NCBI GenBank assembly: GCA_014885115.2
Contig: WKLE02002375.1
Coordinates: 1 to 53,460 of the forward strand
Reading direction: 5' to 3'
Length of the DNA: 53,460 nt
From: Asterionellopsis glacialis
Taxonomy: Eukaryota; Bacillariophyta; Plagiogrammaphyceae; Rhaphoneidales; Asterionellopsidaceae
Within the stretch, counting starts at the first letter, position 1, and every line of letters starts with the position of its first letter. The translations under genes and the position numbers were made by a program. The notes beneath the pieces are model-generated. The model did no database searches. It was not told where the DNA came from and saw nothing but the letters and a program-made list of their open reading frames with translations. This document shows positions 21,453 to 33,451 of this stretch, one piece after another.

Positions 21453-23012
21453 ATGGAGGAATCGACAACAGCATCTATCAGTAATGTTTGTAACGAACAC
21501 GACGACGACGATTATGAAAGAATTTTACTGAATGAAGACGTCACTACAAATGATGGACTTCCAAGTTGTAAGGATGATGCTGATTCTGAACAACAGCCTC
21601 AACAAAAGCAAAATATGCCTTGCAAAATATGTGGTGTATCTGACCAACGTAAAATGTGTCATTTTGCATACGATCCAGAAGCCGTTCCAACTGTTGATGC
21701 TCCGAATTCAGCATCTGAAGATGTATTCCTTCATGTGTTTTGTGGCAAGACTGCAGCAATTTTATCACACGTTGAAGATCCTGATTTAGAAATTTTAACC
21801 GCTCAGGGTATACGTAACAAACATGGTAATGCAACTGGTGTATATGTTGCACTCAAACGCACAAGACCATCAATTCCTATTAACGACTTTGATGAAACAC
21901 CCAAGGTATATTATATTTCCAAGGAATTTGAATCGCATCTTGCAATTGTTAAGACAGAATTGGAGACTGCTGCAGCATACAACAGTGCGAACAACCAAGC
22001 TGCTAATGAACATGGCAATACGAATGTGCCTCCTATTCTCCCAGCTCCTACTTCTTCATCAAATGAGGTTGAACAACAGTTGCAAATAGTTTCAAATCCA
22101 ATCCAACCCTACAGTGAAAGTGATGAAGGTGTTCCTCCTACAGCTGCTTTGGACGAAACTTACTCTCTCCCTCCACTTTCACCTGACTTCCATCAACACA
22201 ACAAGCGAAAGCAACAAGAACTGGTACCAAATTTTACGGAGAATCAGCAATCGTTTCAGCCTCATGATGTACAGCAAGAAAATATGATGCTTCCATCGAA
22301 AAAGCAAAGATATGACTCTGATATGCCTCCTAATATGGATCTTGTTCAGTCTCCTACTGATGTTCTGTCTCATCCACAAGTCCTTCTTACACCCTATCAG
22401 ATTAAGATGGATCGTATCCGTGTTGTTATGGAACAGCACAAGGCTAGTGGGTATTCTATCATCCGTGGAGTATCATGTTCCAATGGCGAAGATGACGACC
22501 ATGAAGATGATGAAGAGAATATTGATGTCAATCAATTAACTCAAGAACAGATGAATGTATTACGAGTTATCCTCTACACACCACAACGAGAGCAAATGGT
22601 GGACGAATATTCCCGTCTTGTATTGGGTGATAAATATGGTCAAGATGTTCTGATGTTTGATACAAACTTTTCGTATCATGTGTTGCATAGCTATCAAGTA
22701 TTCCGTTCTAAATACAGTAAGGTACGAGATGCCGCTGTGAAGTTTGATATGCTTCTTGCATTCACAGATTCTATTAAGGAACATGACGTATGGATGCATG
22801 ATCATGAAGTGGGTTGGGGAGGTGAGAAAATGGTGGTAGGGTTAGCACGAACATGGAAAAACATGCTATCTAGAACAGATGAACAACTTGGCATTGACAC
22901 TGAATTTTCTAGGCCGGGAGTCATGGCACTTCTAGAAGACTTCAAGACAGCAGTAGAAGGTGCTCATACGATCGTCGGAAATGCGGAGCCACAAATGAAA
23001 TTCAGCTTTTAG
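21453..23012 (+). CDS. putative zinc-binding protein of unknown function
   Basis: I do not recognise this 519-residue protein. Near residues 50-130 a Cys/His pattern (CKICG, CHF, LHVFCGK) resembles part of an extended PHD or treble-clef finger, followed by a conserved-looking block (LEILTAQGIRNKHG). The middle (about 150-330) is Gln/Pro-rich and low in complexity. The C-terminal 190 residues are well ordered in appearance, rich in Trp, Tyr and His, with an acidic tract (DDDHEDDEENID) before them. Such a layout suits a nuclear regulator, but this is inference. The frame is open upstream through a TTG; the ATG at 21453 is preferred. Coding period is clear throughout. Confidence 0.75.
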   Translation: MEESTTASISNVCNEHDDDDYERILLNEDVTTNDGLPSCKDDADSEQQPQQKQNMPCKICGVSDQRKMCHFAYDPEAVPTVDAPNSASEDVFLHVFCGKTAAILSHVEDPDLEILTAQGIRNKHGNATGVYVALKRTRPSIPINDFDETPKVYYISKEFESHLAIVKTELETAAAYNSANNQAANEHGNTNVPPILPAPTSSSNEVEQQLQIVSNPIQPYSESDEGVPPTAALDETYSLPPLSPDFHQHNKRKQQELVPNFTENQQSFQPHDVQQENMMLPSKKQRYDSDMPPNMDLVQSPTDVLSHPQVLLTPYQIKMDRIRVVMEQHKASGYSIIRGVSCSNGEDDDHEDDEENIDVNQLTQEQMNVLRVILYTPQREQMVDEYSRLVLGDKYGQDVLMFDTNFSYHVLHSYQVFRSKYSKVRDAAVKFDMLLAFTDSIKEHDVWMHDHEVGWGGEKMVVGLARTWKNMLSRTDEQLGIDTEFSRPGVMALLEDFKTAVEGAHTIVGNAEPQMKFSF

Positions 23013-23254
23013 AAATATCAAAGATATGCATCGCAAGTGCGTAATCATAGCGAATTCAAAAATATTACATGCCCTTGGCCGGTCCATTTACAGTCACCTT
23101 TTCCATAGAGCTTTTTAAAAAAAAACACTCAATCGTATTTTAATAAATGCTACTGCTTTTAAAACTAAAATCTAATCCACTACAATGCCACGGAATGACC
23201 TTCTATGTATTTTTAATTGTTATATAAAGGTTTGCAGATCATGCATTTTGTTCT

Positions 23255-25483
23255 TTACTGCCCTGCGTTCTTTTTGGCTTGGGATTTGGCAAGCATTTGA
23301 GCATATTTCGAACTGGAATTAGACAAAAAGGTGTCGGCTCCTGCACTTGAAGCAGCATCTTCGGCAGGAGCAGCTTGTTGCGGCTTTGCTGGTGGTGCTT
23401 TAGATGCACTGGAAATTCCCGAATCAAGTTCCTCCATGAGAAGATCCCGCATATTGACGAGTTCGTCTACCAAAACATCAGCCTGGGAAAATGAAGAAAA
23501 AGAACAAAAGGTAAAAAGAACATTTGGTATTTGTGAGACAAAGGTTTTTTTAAATGGAACGACACCATCACAGGCGTTGTCCAATGCTTTGTTGTTTCGA
23601 AATCAAGAGTTACATACTTCATCAGATGTCAAATCGCTTTTCAAGCCAAGTTTCCCATCACCAGACGCGGCCTTAAGTTTCTCGTAAATAGTTTCCAAGA
23701 CGGCGGTATTATCATTGATAGTCCCAGAAGCAGGAGAAGCCATACCTGTGGGAGCTGCTGATTCTTCCGGCTTCGTGACAGCATAGGTATCAGGGAAGTC
23801 CATACCTGTTGGTGCTGCGGGAGCTGCACTGGAAGCAGATGCAGTTGCACTTTTCAACTCATCTTCGGCAATGACCTGATTTACTGAATTGACAGCCGCC
23901 ATGAGTGCTGCCCGGAGGGATAATAAGTTTTGTGACTTTTCTTCTGCGGCACTACTTTTGTACATATCTATAGCACCATCGATGCAAGCAATTGTACCCG
24001 TTAAACGATCAAAATCAAAGCCAGCTGGAGCTGCAGGAGGAGCTGGTACCGAAACTGCAGGAGGAGCTGAAACCGGGGCTGCTGTAACATCAACAGTTGT
24101 AGCTCCCGCAGGTGGTGCCATGCCGATTTCTGTCCGAAGCAAGCCCATAACATCACCCAAGAGATTTTCCAATTTCAATGCCTCAGGTTCCTTCAACCTA
24201 CCAGAACCAAATCCAGGACCACCACGGTGTTTCAACAATAATCCCATAAGTGTGCGAAATGCTCGACGCTGAGTCTCTGCATCAGCATCCGCAAGTGCTG
24301 TAGTCGATGAGACAGGTTGTGGTGCGGCAACAACAGGAGCCGGAGGTGATGCAGCAACAACAGCTTGAGCAGGAGGAGGGATTACGGGAGCAGGTGGTGG
24401 GACGACAGCAGCGACAGGAGGGGGTGGGGCAACAACAGGGGTGGGTTCAACCTTTGGTTCAACAGCAGCAGCAGATGCTGATTGTGCTGGTGATGCAGGA
24501 GCGGCAGCACCACTTTTCTTTTGTTTAGCCTGCTTCATCTTTTCGCGGAAACTCACTCCAGTGTAAGAAGCCTCGTGTTGGGGACGCTCTGGAATTTGGA
24601 TCAAGCTCAATAATTCGTCCTCTGACGTTTCTAACATTTTACGTTCCTCTTCCTTTTGACTGCAAATTTAGAAAAAGTGTAAAGAAAAACGAGGTTAGTA
24701 ACTTGAGAACAAAAATAATCTTTCATAAACAAGACGTAGCACCATAAATTCTACTTACGCTTCAAGATAAGGATTAATCTTCATAGAGTCAGCAAGTTCC
24801 TGAATGGCTGCATGTCCCATAACATTCTCTGCCGTAGTGTCGTCACCGGAATACCGGGCAAGTGTTCGGATTGTGGAATCAGCCTTGAGCTGAGCAAAAT
24901 AGAGATCGGAAGAATTCGCAATGGTATCTGCATCCTTATTACGGCCAATTTTACGACCCTGTCGGTCTACACCACCTCTCATGACAGGTGCTGATGATGG
25001 TGCAGGAGCTGCGACTGGCTCTGGCAGGGGCTGGCCGCCCGCCATGAACCGTCGGAACATTTCTGCTTGCTCCTCGACAGTCAAATTATCCAAATTAGGC
25101 ATAGCCGGTTGAGTAGGTGCAGCTGCAGGAGGTGCTTGTGCAGCGTTGGGGGGTGTATACTCAGGAGGTTTGTACGTGAGAGGGCGAGCAGCGGGAGTCT
25201 GTGGTTGACTTCCTGCCTGTTTCGCTTGTGCCATCAATTGTTGCAACCTTGAACCACCCTGAGATGATTCTGAATCATCCGAAGCTGCCGGCGGTTCCTG
25301 TCCACTAGGTTCCTTCGGTCCTCCCGAAAGTGATTCTAAAAAATCATCATTCTCCCAACTTCCTACGTTGACGCGAGTATTAGCACCAAATGTCCTCGGA
25401 ACGGAATGAGGAACAAAACCAAAAGTAGTGCCGCTAAGCACACCGATCGATAGAGCAACTTGAACAGCTAGAGCAAGACGCAT
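23255..25483 (-). CDS. three-exon protein of unknown function with plastid-type signal
   Basis: The exons are 24759-25483, 23618-24659 and 23255-23482 on the minus strand. The introns are 99 bp (GTAAGT donor, TTTGCAG acceptor) and 135 bp (GTATGT donor, CCCAG acceptor), and all junctions keep frame, giving 664 residues. The N-terminus (MRLALAVQVALSIGVLSG, then TTFGFVP) is a signal peptide followed by an F-containing cleavage motif, so plastid import is likely. The rest alternates Pro/Ala-rich linkers with short ordered helical blocks, one near the start of exon 2 (RPQHEASYTGVSFREKMKQA) and one with LMGLLLKHRGGPGFGSGR. I cannot assign a function. The first in-frame ATG after a TTG is taken as the start. 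The gene ends convergently with the one at 21453. Confidence 0.75.
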
Positions 25484-26731
25484 TTTAAACAACGAAGATC
25501 TACCCTAGAACTGGTTGAAATGTATGATTTAAATGCAGTTCAGCCTGTTGTTCTGCAATTGACTACAAGAGTAGCTTGTGTTGTTTACGATTGAAAACAA
25601 TACTTGGAAATGAGGAGGCACTACACAGCATGCAGAATATCTCCAGAGTTTTCTTCTTTTCTGGATCCTTTATTTTTCTGTCGCTGTCAGCGCTCCGTCG
25701 CGTTGCCTTGATTGCTGTCGTGCGTCAGCTGTTGAAGCTTCTTGTAGACTACAGGAACGTATTTGATAGTGGAAGGACATACGACAATGTTCATGGCTCA
25801 TAACCCGAAAGCGAACTCATGACATGTTTCATATACTGACTGTATTAGGACCTAATTACAGTAAATAGGACCTTACCTGGTACGAGGTAGGACTAGGATT
25901 TTATGAAATGTAGGACTATTATGTCAAATACCAATGGTATGGATACTTGATTTCGAAAGTAATAAACGACCTCAAAACATAAACTATTTATGTAACACTT
26001 CACTGCATATTTCATATTCCGATCAGATCAAAGGTACCTGTAGGATTATACTTACTGGGGGTCCCCAGGACTTAGGTCTTACCTGATATCGTTGGACTAG
26101 AAAATAAAGTAATGGTTCATTCGTGGTTCAGAAGCAAGGTTCACCGGCTCTTTATGTTTTGTTCATTTTTGTATTCCAGATGAAAAAGCACTAATAGTGG
26201 ATTACTCATATCCCTTTTTCAAATACATAGGATTACCTGACCGCCGGGCTGGTTAACGTTATTTTCAAAATCTGCCTTATATTTCTTTACGTCTATTACT
26301 GAGTACAGGTACCTGGTAACTGGTAACTAATATTATGTGCGAATTCTCGAACACAGATAGACAGTATTAAAAACGATGGATGACACGATAAAATTTTCAG
26401 TTGAAAACTGACTGTATAATAGTCGTGTAGAAATGTAATGGGATTGAAGAAGAAAGCATTCCTTCTTGTAAGTGTCAAATGTATAAAATCTACATATTAT
26501 GCCATTACTCAACGTACATGGTACTGTACATGATTTATTGCGTGCAGTATCATGTACACAACTCACTTCTCTAGTCTAAAAAGAAATTTAATTCGCAGTT
26601 TGCAAGAGATCTTCAGAGAAGAAGATTTTGCATGATTCCATCCTGCTTTTTGTCTTAACAAAAAACAAGGAATTGAGTCGGTCATTGATACACGGTGCGT
26701 GCTGAGCAAGTGGTAAAGCAGGATAATAATA
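25484..26731. other. 1.2-kb divergent intergenic region with palindromic words
   Basis: No gene is supported. The stretch 25849-26320 is dense in short words (ACCTGGTA at 25875-25882 and 26311-26318, repeated AGGACC, and a GGGGGTCCCC core near 26058). A frame at 25576-25803 is on the strand opposite to the promoter of the preceding gene and has no domain. Promoters of both flanking genes should lie here. Confidence 0.5.
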
Positions 26732-28390
26732 ATGGCTCCTCCACAAAGGAATACCGAGAACCTCTACGATGAGGTTGATTCAATGATGATAGGTGAGTTA
26801 TTCGCTATTTCGTGGCATTGGGAAATTTGGCTGTCGTTAGCAGGAAAGCAACGAAAGAATAGTTACAGAAATCTTGCTTAGTTTCAGTCCTGGTTACTTG
26901 CATATTTTGCTGATAATACTTCCCAGCCTTCCACGGTTGTTTGACACTCCTGGCTTTCAAATTCTCATCATCTTTTGACATGTAACTCTCGCGTTTTCCA
27001 CAGTCTCGTCACTCATTTATGACCTCGCGATTCTTAATGGCGAGTGTAAGAGCGACAAAATCGAAGGTTTAAAGAACCGGGACTTCCTCGAGAAGTTTCC
27101 TAAGACTTCAAGCGAAGTGACAGGTTGGTTCGATGAAAACCTCAAAGGTGAGTTAAATTTAATCAATTCTAGAAGAATGACACTGTCAATATGACTGTTG
27201 AACTATTTGTATAACCCTTCAATTGTGTACTGTTGCATAATAACCGCTCGTCACCTCATCATTAAATTTTATTTTAACATATAGCCATGCAAATTGAGCA
27301 TGATGATTTCAACGAAGAACTCAAAGACCAGCTTCAAGCTTTGGTAAAAAGAGATAGTGCCAATGGTCAAGCTGGAGAGTATTCTCTCGAAGCTTTTGAT
27401 GACGAGTTTGGGTTCAGTGGAAGAGAAGCAGAAATTGTCTACGGTATTACTCGTAACCCCGATTCGAAGCGTATTACTGTTGCTTTCCGTGGCAGCCAGC
27501 AAGCCAAGGATTGGTTCCAAAACCTTCGTGTTAAACGTCAAGACCTTCAACTTAGTGAAGAATACCTCAGCGCGGCTATTCCGGATCCTGATTTGTCGCT
27601 CGTGAAGAAATTCTCGAAGGTCACGGTTCATTCTGGATTCTTCCAATACCTATTTACACAACAACAAAAGACTGATAAAATAAGCAAGTTTGTGGAAATC
27701 ATGACAATTTTGACCAAATTGCTTGCTAAGAAAGAAAACGAAGGTTTCTCTGTTTTCTTTACTGGTCACAGTCTTGGTAAGTAAGCTTTTATGCTCTGTT
27801 ACAAGAAAATATCACAATATGATGGCTCACCAATCCTTTCTAACCTTGCTCAACCGTGTATCTTCTGAATTCATTAAGGTGCCGCGCTTGCTACTCTGGC
27901 GGGGGCTGCATGTAGTGTCAGTAATACAATCAAGAACAAAGTCACAGTCATTTCATTTGCATCTCCCCAAGCAGGGAAAAAAGATTTCACCGACCTTTTT
28001 CAGGAACTTGAAATGGCTGGTAGGATTCAGCATTTGCGTGTCACAAACAACAATGATGTAGTACCCCAAGGATTGGGATTATTGGGATATAAACACACAG
28101 GAATCCATCTTAACCTCGGTAAAGGTTCCTTGCTGGGTTGTTGCTGTTGTTTTCCTTGCTGCTGCGCCAAGAATTATAGTATTTCCAAGTCGAATACTCA
28201 TGGCATTTTGTTTTTCACAAACCGCATGAAATTCAGTCTCGGTTGGTTTAACCCTTGTTGTGGATGCGGAGGTATTGCGACACCTCACAGTATGACTGAA
28301 CACCGTAAGCGTTTGATGAAAGTGCAAGCCAACACGGAAGAACTTACCCTTGCTAAGTTGTACGAAGATCCCAAAATTCGTGGATATTAA
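26732..28390 (+). CDS. class 3 (fungal-type) lipase, four exons
   Basis: The exons are 26732-26792, 27004-27147, 27285-27776 and 27879-28390; introns of 211, 137 and 102 bp have GTGAGT or GTAAGT donors and AG acceptors, and frame is kept, giving 402 residues. The protein is an alpha/beta-hydrolase of the lipase 3 family, which cleaves ester bonds of acylglycerols or galactolipids. The nucleophile elbow is GHSLG (S231), split by the last intron; the catalytic Asp is in NNNDVVP (D292) and the His is in GYKHTGIH (H309 most likely). A Cys-rich patch (CCCCFPCCC, about 318-326) after the His is unusual and could be palmitoylated or zinc-binding. There is no clear signal peptide. Substrate and location are unknown. 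Confidence 0.92.
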
Positions 28391-29011
28391 GTTCTTTGGC
28401 GACATACCACAGTAATAACAGGGTGGACAACTATTTTCTGTTAGCGTATATATTGAGGACCAGATCAGTTGTCAGAGAGGAGGCAGAGTGGAGTGGTTTT
28501 TTTAAAAAAAACATAAAAAGTTGAATGGACCAAAAGAGTTGTAATAAAAGTTATCGTGCCGTAAGAAGTATTTAAAATGAGTGTGTGTCCAGTTGAAGAG
28601 TAACAAGACGAAACAAAAAGTAAGAAATGATATAACAAAATAAATTCATGCATCAATGTTCTCAAACGAAGAAGTACTCATGCCAAAAACATCGATTTTT
28701 TCGGAATTCATCATTCCATATCTTTGCTTTTTACTGAATTGTGTCCTTACAATTTTTATAAAAGTGATCGCATAACAGCAAAAAATGTCACAAATTCAAC
28801 AGGTTTTGAGAGATAAAAAGTAAATCATTTTTCTAAAATGAAATTATTTGAACATGAAATACATGATGTAGCCTACGAACGAAACATGCAACAATACATA
28901 TAAATAACAGATCCTCCCTCTGTGTATATACTCTCATCTGAACTCCTTGGTTTACTCCTTTGTCTAACTTTATTCCAATATCTCCCTTGATAAACTTTAT
29001 TGTGTTGCTCT
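28391..29011. other. convergent intergenic region
   Basis: This is the 3' flank of two convergent genes. It is AT-rich; no feature was seen apart from short open frames. Confidence 0.5.
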
Positions 29012-31012
29012 TCAGACTTCAACTGCTGCAGGATTCTTTTCTCGTCGACCAAATAGTCTCTTGAGGCCCTTCTTCACCTTACCCTTCTTTTTGCCTGAAG
29101 ACTTTCCAGAATCTTGGTTCTCTTGAATACTCTCCAATGTAATGGTCGGCTTCTGATGGTTATGAAAAGCATCAGTAGTCATAACGCTACCATGTCCAGA
29201 GGGTGAAAGAGATCCATGTCCAGAGAAGGACAATGAATTGTGTCCTGACTTCGACAGAAATGAGTCCTCGTCATGACTGTTGAGCGGTGAACTTGACCAA
29301 CTGGCGGCTGTATCAACAGTAGCATCAGTAGTCTATGGAAAGAAAGAAAGAAAAACAGAAAAAGACGTTTAGAAAAAAACTAGAAAATATGCAATTTCCA
29401 TATGTAAACAAGTGCATGGAACAGATATTCTTACGTTGGAATGTCCTCTTTTGATATCATACGATGCTGCCATGTTTGTATCAAGAGTGCTTGGTTTAGT
29501 AGTATCAATAACAATTTCATGATACCTTGATTGTCTCTGTGGTTGAGTTTCTTCAACTGGACTTTCTTCTTCTTCTTCCTCTTGCTGCTGCTGCTCTTCA
29601 GCAGATTCTTCTTCCTGTGGTGTTTCAAGTCCAACTTCAACTTCAGCCTCCGGTTGTTCTTCTTCGATTGTTGGTATTTCAGCAACCTCCACTTCTTCAT
29701 CATCAGCATGAGCTTCTTCATTATCGATTTCGACTTGAATCTGACTGGTTCCAATTTCAACTGCAGTAGCAGGTTCTGCTTCAGCTGTTGCTTCATTGGC
29801 AGATTCAGTAAAGAGTTGCTCTTCAAATGCTGCAAATGGATCTTCGTCAAATGCTGCACTTGCCTTGATACCAGGAGGATCAAATGCGTCACTTTCTACT
29901 TCTCTAGTGGCTGGTGGATCTTCGACCGCAAGAGTAGATAATTTCTTATCTACAGCCGCAAGTGCTGCTTCAGATTCACGGAGAGCCTCGGCGACTCGTT
30001 TCTCTTCTTCGATTCGTATTTGTTCTGCATGAAGTTTTTCCTTGGCTTCACGTTCAGCACGCTGCTCTTCTTCCAAGCGCTCAGCCTCACGTTCTTCCTC
30101 GGCGGCCTTTTCAGCGGCGGCCTTTTCAGCCTCCGCAAGTTGGAGAAGCCTATCAGCTTCAATCTTCGCTGCTTCGTCTTCAGCATCATCAAGGAGACGT
30201 TCATGATCGGCCAAACGTTTCATGAAGTCTTTTGACAACAATTCGCGTGGAATGTTTTCAGTGCCAACTTCACTTTCAGCTTCAGTCAACCAACGCTTCT
30301 CTGATTCTGTAAATTCCGCCAAATCTTGTTGTATTGCGGAATCTTCGTAACTGACAGCTTGAAGTTGTTCTTGTGCTTCGAGCCACAATTGTTCCTTGTA
30401 TGATACTCCAGAACTGACTGATCGTATCATGGAGTTGTTCCTTGAAAGCTCGGAGGAGGTCCTTCCTGTTGACATTGTTGCAGTCGTTGTTGGCGTCATT
30501 GATCTGGAATCCTTAGTTCTAGCTTCGTAGATACCTGAATTACTGGCACCACTAGAATATACCGTGCTAGTCGAGTATCCCATATGACTCTTGCCATCAC
30601 GTTCTGATGTTTCAAATGTCGACCCACCTGTAGTGTGACTTTCAAATGTTGATTTACTCTCCAACGTGCCATCAAATGTGCTTTCATCGTAGGACATGAG
30701 GGTATCATCTAAGTTTTCTTCAGCGGACGTCCAGCTACCACTCTCATCGGTAGCAGCACCTTGTTCCAGAGTATTAAGAGTAGCTGTGCCGTCACTCACC
30801 GTGTGCTCTCCAAAGGTAGTCCAAGTTGCGTCATCCGCATCCATTTCATTGCTGGAATCACTGTCATTGGAAGAGACACTGTAGATATCATCGATAGTAC
30901 CATCGAGAACATTCACCGTGGACGCTGCACACGACATTACATGTCCAAATCCTTGAACTGTTGCAGCGCCCACCTTCTTGGCCATTTCATACTTGGAAGT
31001 AAAATCGCTCAT
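29012..31012 (-). CDS. large acidic coiled-coil protein, two exons
   Basis: The exons are 29435-31012 and 29012-29332; the 102-bp intron has a GTAAGA donor and CATAG acceptor and keeps frame, giving 632 residues. The N-terminal 200 residues are Ser/Thr-rich and disordered. Around 255-365 is a long Ala/Glu/Arg-rich coiled coil (EAERLEEEQRAEREAKEKL). A Glu/Gln-rich low-complexity region follows (up to about 500). The C-terminus, in exon 2, is basic (KKKGKVKKGLKRLFGRR), which suggests membrane or nucleic acid contact. No enzymatic domain is visible. A cytoskeletal or scaffold role is possible but unproven. Confidence 0.78.
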
Positions 31013-32120
31013 CTTCTCCAGTGACGACCCTCCTTATAGCTGGTATTCAACTTGATTTCAGCACAGCAACAACAACAGCAACCCACAACCAAAATTCAGA
31101 AATGTTGTGATTTTGCACCTCTTTCTCACGTTAAGCAGAGGTATGTATGAGCTTGATTCCTTTTTAGTCCAAGGTTTTTTTGTTCCTACAATGGATCCCG
31201 CGGAGGCCCTGCCAAATTGTGGCCGAGTCTTGACAACGGCTCTCCTTTTCCGTTCGCTTTCTAGAAAAGACTAAATTTGGGTTATGAGCTTGCTTTAAAC
31301 AAGAATCGAATGGATTTGCTTAAGTAATAAAGATGCCTGTTAATTCATAGTAAAGAGGTTATACGTGGAAAACATAGTATATTGGTTTCTTTTGCTATTG
31401 CCCTTGTAACGAACAAAAAGAATAATTATCTAATTTAAATCTAGCATATCTAAGCTCTTAACACGATTCATAGAGATTTTACCATAGTGTTACGGAATTA
31501 CACGAACGAATGCTTCTGGCTGGCTCGGCCTGCGATATGCTACGGAACTGTCACGGAAGACACCTCGGTTAAAAGGACAAAAATCTTATATTATGAATAT
31601 AAAGGAGAGAACATCGCGCAATGAATTTCCATGTGTATCATATATTCACTTAATAAGCACTCAAAGATCATATGTTTTGTATCCATTTCTTTCGAACACG
31701 ACTCCTCTTTGCTCACATCTCCAAGTTTTATCCATAGTTGTTGAAACATACAGTACACGTACGCGGTAAGCGAGACAGGCTTCCTCTACATACAGATGGA
31801 TGCATTATTTTTTTTTGGTAAACAATGACTCAAAGTACTCTTGAAGTCGACCAGCCAGCAAGACGATCGTAGCCGGGGAAAGGAGTGCAGGAGAAACTGA
31901 CGACGGACAGAGAAATGACAAGAAATCTCAAAGAACAAACATACACTCAATTCCTCTGCGTTTGATGCGCTTTGCTGACTCACAGAAAAAAGTACATCAC
32001 TTCTTTTGTATTTTTTTACATGAAACAATGATGCTCGATATTAGAATGTTACTGTTTTCTTTGTGAAGAAGCAAACAAGTTCTCCAGATTCCTATTAAAA
32101 AAAGTTACGAAGTGGAGAGA
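31013..32120. other. 1.1-kb divergent intergenic region
   Basis: This region lies between two divergent genes. Only featureless short frames are seen. Promoters of both genes are expected here. Confidence 0.5.
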
Positions 32121-32870
32121 ATGATGAAGTTGAATTTAATCATCAATGATCCTTTCAAATGGATAATTCCGCTACTTATGCTAGTCACTACATCCGCTTT
32201 AATGTCAATGCCTTCTTTGTCCTCTACTAGGCCTTCTTCGGACGTCCCCAGAACTTTCTTGTTTCAAAACCATAAAACCTTGAAAATAAACAGAGCATCC
32301 CTTCTAGAGCATTCGAATTCTAAAGACGACAACATTTTCGATACTATTGAATCGAAATCAATGCAGTCGAAAGCAGTACAACGCGTGGGTACTTTTATAA
32401 TGTCAACTGCTATTTCATGTTTAATCTTGGTGAACCCATGCCTACCAGCTCATGCTCAAGTTAATGATAATTCATTATTGCCCGGTTTGTCAGTAAAGTC
32501 GACGTCAATATCGTCATCTGTAATACTTTCAACCGATGCTGTTTCACCTTCACCGTGGTTCAGTTTAGGTCAATCTCCGGCATTCCAATCACTCCCACGA
32601 GAACCACCCATGCAACAAGCTGAGCGGCAACTAAGGAGAATTGCAGATCTTCAAGATGCAAAACTTGCACAGTGTATTGATCGTGGTCCATACTGGGAGC
32701 AATGCTTTATGTATGGTATGCGTGATGATGCCAATGGTATTGATTACCAATGGGGGTCACCTGAAGCTGCATTAGAATTAAAGCCTTCACCAAAGCCATC
32801 ACCGTTTGCCATTGGTAGTAATACTGATAATGATAAAAAACTTGCCAATCCACGTCCACCCACTTGGTGA
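32121..32870 (+). CDS. probable thylakoid-lumen protein of unknown function
   Basis: This 249-residue protein carries what looks like a three-step address. A hydrophobic signal (about residues 13-27, WIIPLLMLVTTSALM) is followed by a basic, Ser-rich transit region, then a second hydrophobic stretch ending in NPCLPAHAQ (about 93-118), an AxA-type thylakoid processing peptidase site. The mature part (about 130 residues) is helical (QQAERQLRRIADLQD) and has two Cys (AQCIDR and EQCFMYG) that could form a disulfide in the lumen. I recognise no family with certainty; photosystem-associated small proteins often look like this. The first ATG is used; the frame opens upstream only by GTG. Confidence 0.78.
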   Translation: MMKLNLIINDPFKWIIPLLMLVTTSALMSMPSLSSTRPSSDVPRTFLFQNHKTLKINRASLLEHSNSKDDNIFDTIESKSMQSKAVQRVGTFIMSTAISCLILVNPCLPAHAQVNDNSLLPGLSVKSTSISSSVILSTDAVSPSPWFSLGQSPAFQSLPREPPMQQAERQLRRIADLQDAKLAQCIDRGPYWEQCFMYGMRDDANGIDYQWGSPEAALELKPSPKPSPFAIGSNTDNDKKLANPRPPTW

Positions 32871-33451
32871 ATCAAATAGGGGTCATGTGCAAAGGTGTAT
32901 TCTTTAAAAGCGGACCAAACTCGAGAATACGAAATTAACATTGCAAATAACCAGTAAGCAATAGTGGTTGATGACGACGCAGGGCTTGATGCTTCGTCGT
33001 GAGTACAAAATATAGTAAGCCCCTCACATTGAAGTAGTCATAGACATATTAAAATCTTCTAACAACAGTTGAAAGCCATGGTCTACGTGTCGCTTTGAGT
33101 ACGTGAGCTCAAGTGTACTACAAAGCAGCTCTTTAGAATTCTTCACTTAGCACTAGACAAAAACCACGGAAGTAAAGGTACTGTTCAAACGATATTCTAA
33201 AAGTCAACTAGAAAAATGGATAAGCATTCTCCTTTCCAAGCGTACATCGACGTTGTTGGTAGTCTTTTGGAGTGCTCTCATCGAAAGAAATAGCTACTAC
33301 AAAATAGGTGTGCAAAATAATTTATCTATTATAGAATGTTAATATATTTATTCTATTCAAATTTCGAATTGCCAAAACTTTCTGGTATTTCAAATATTGT
33401 GAATGACTCGATAAAAACAAAGGTAATGTGTTCCATTCATTTGTTGGTATC
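32871..33451. other. convergent intergenic region
   Basis: This is 3' sequence between convergent genes; no gene or RNA feature was found. Confidence 0.5.

Noticed and set aside
25576..25803. 75-residue frame with a hydrophobic segment
   Set aside because: It lies in the promoter region of the minus-strand plastid gene and starts with a frame unsupported by any other feature.
29531..29941. Leu/Phe-rich frame on the plus strand
   Set aside because: It is the antisense of the Glu/Gln-rich coiled-coil gene.
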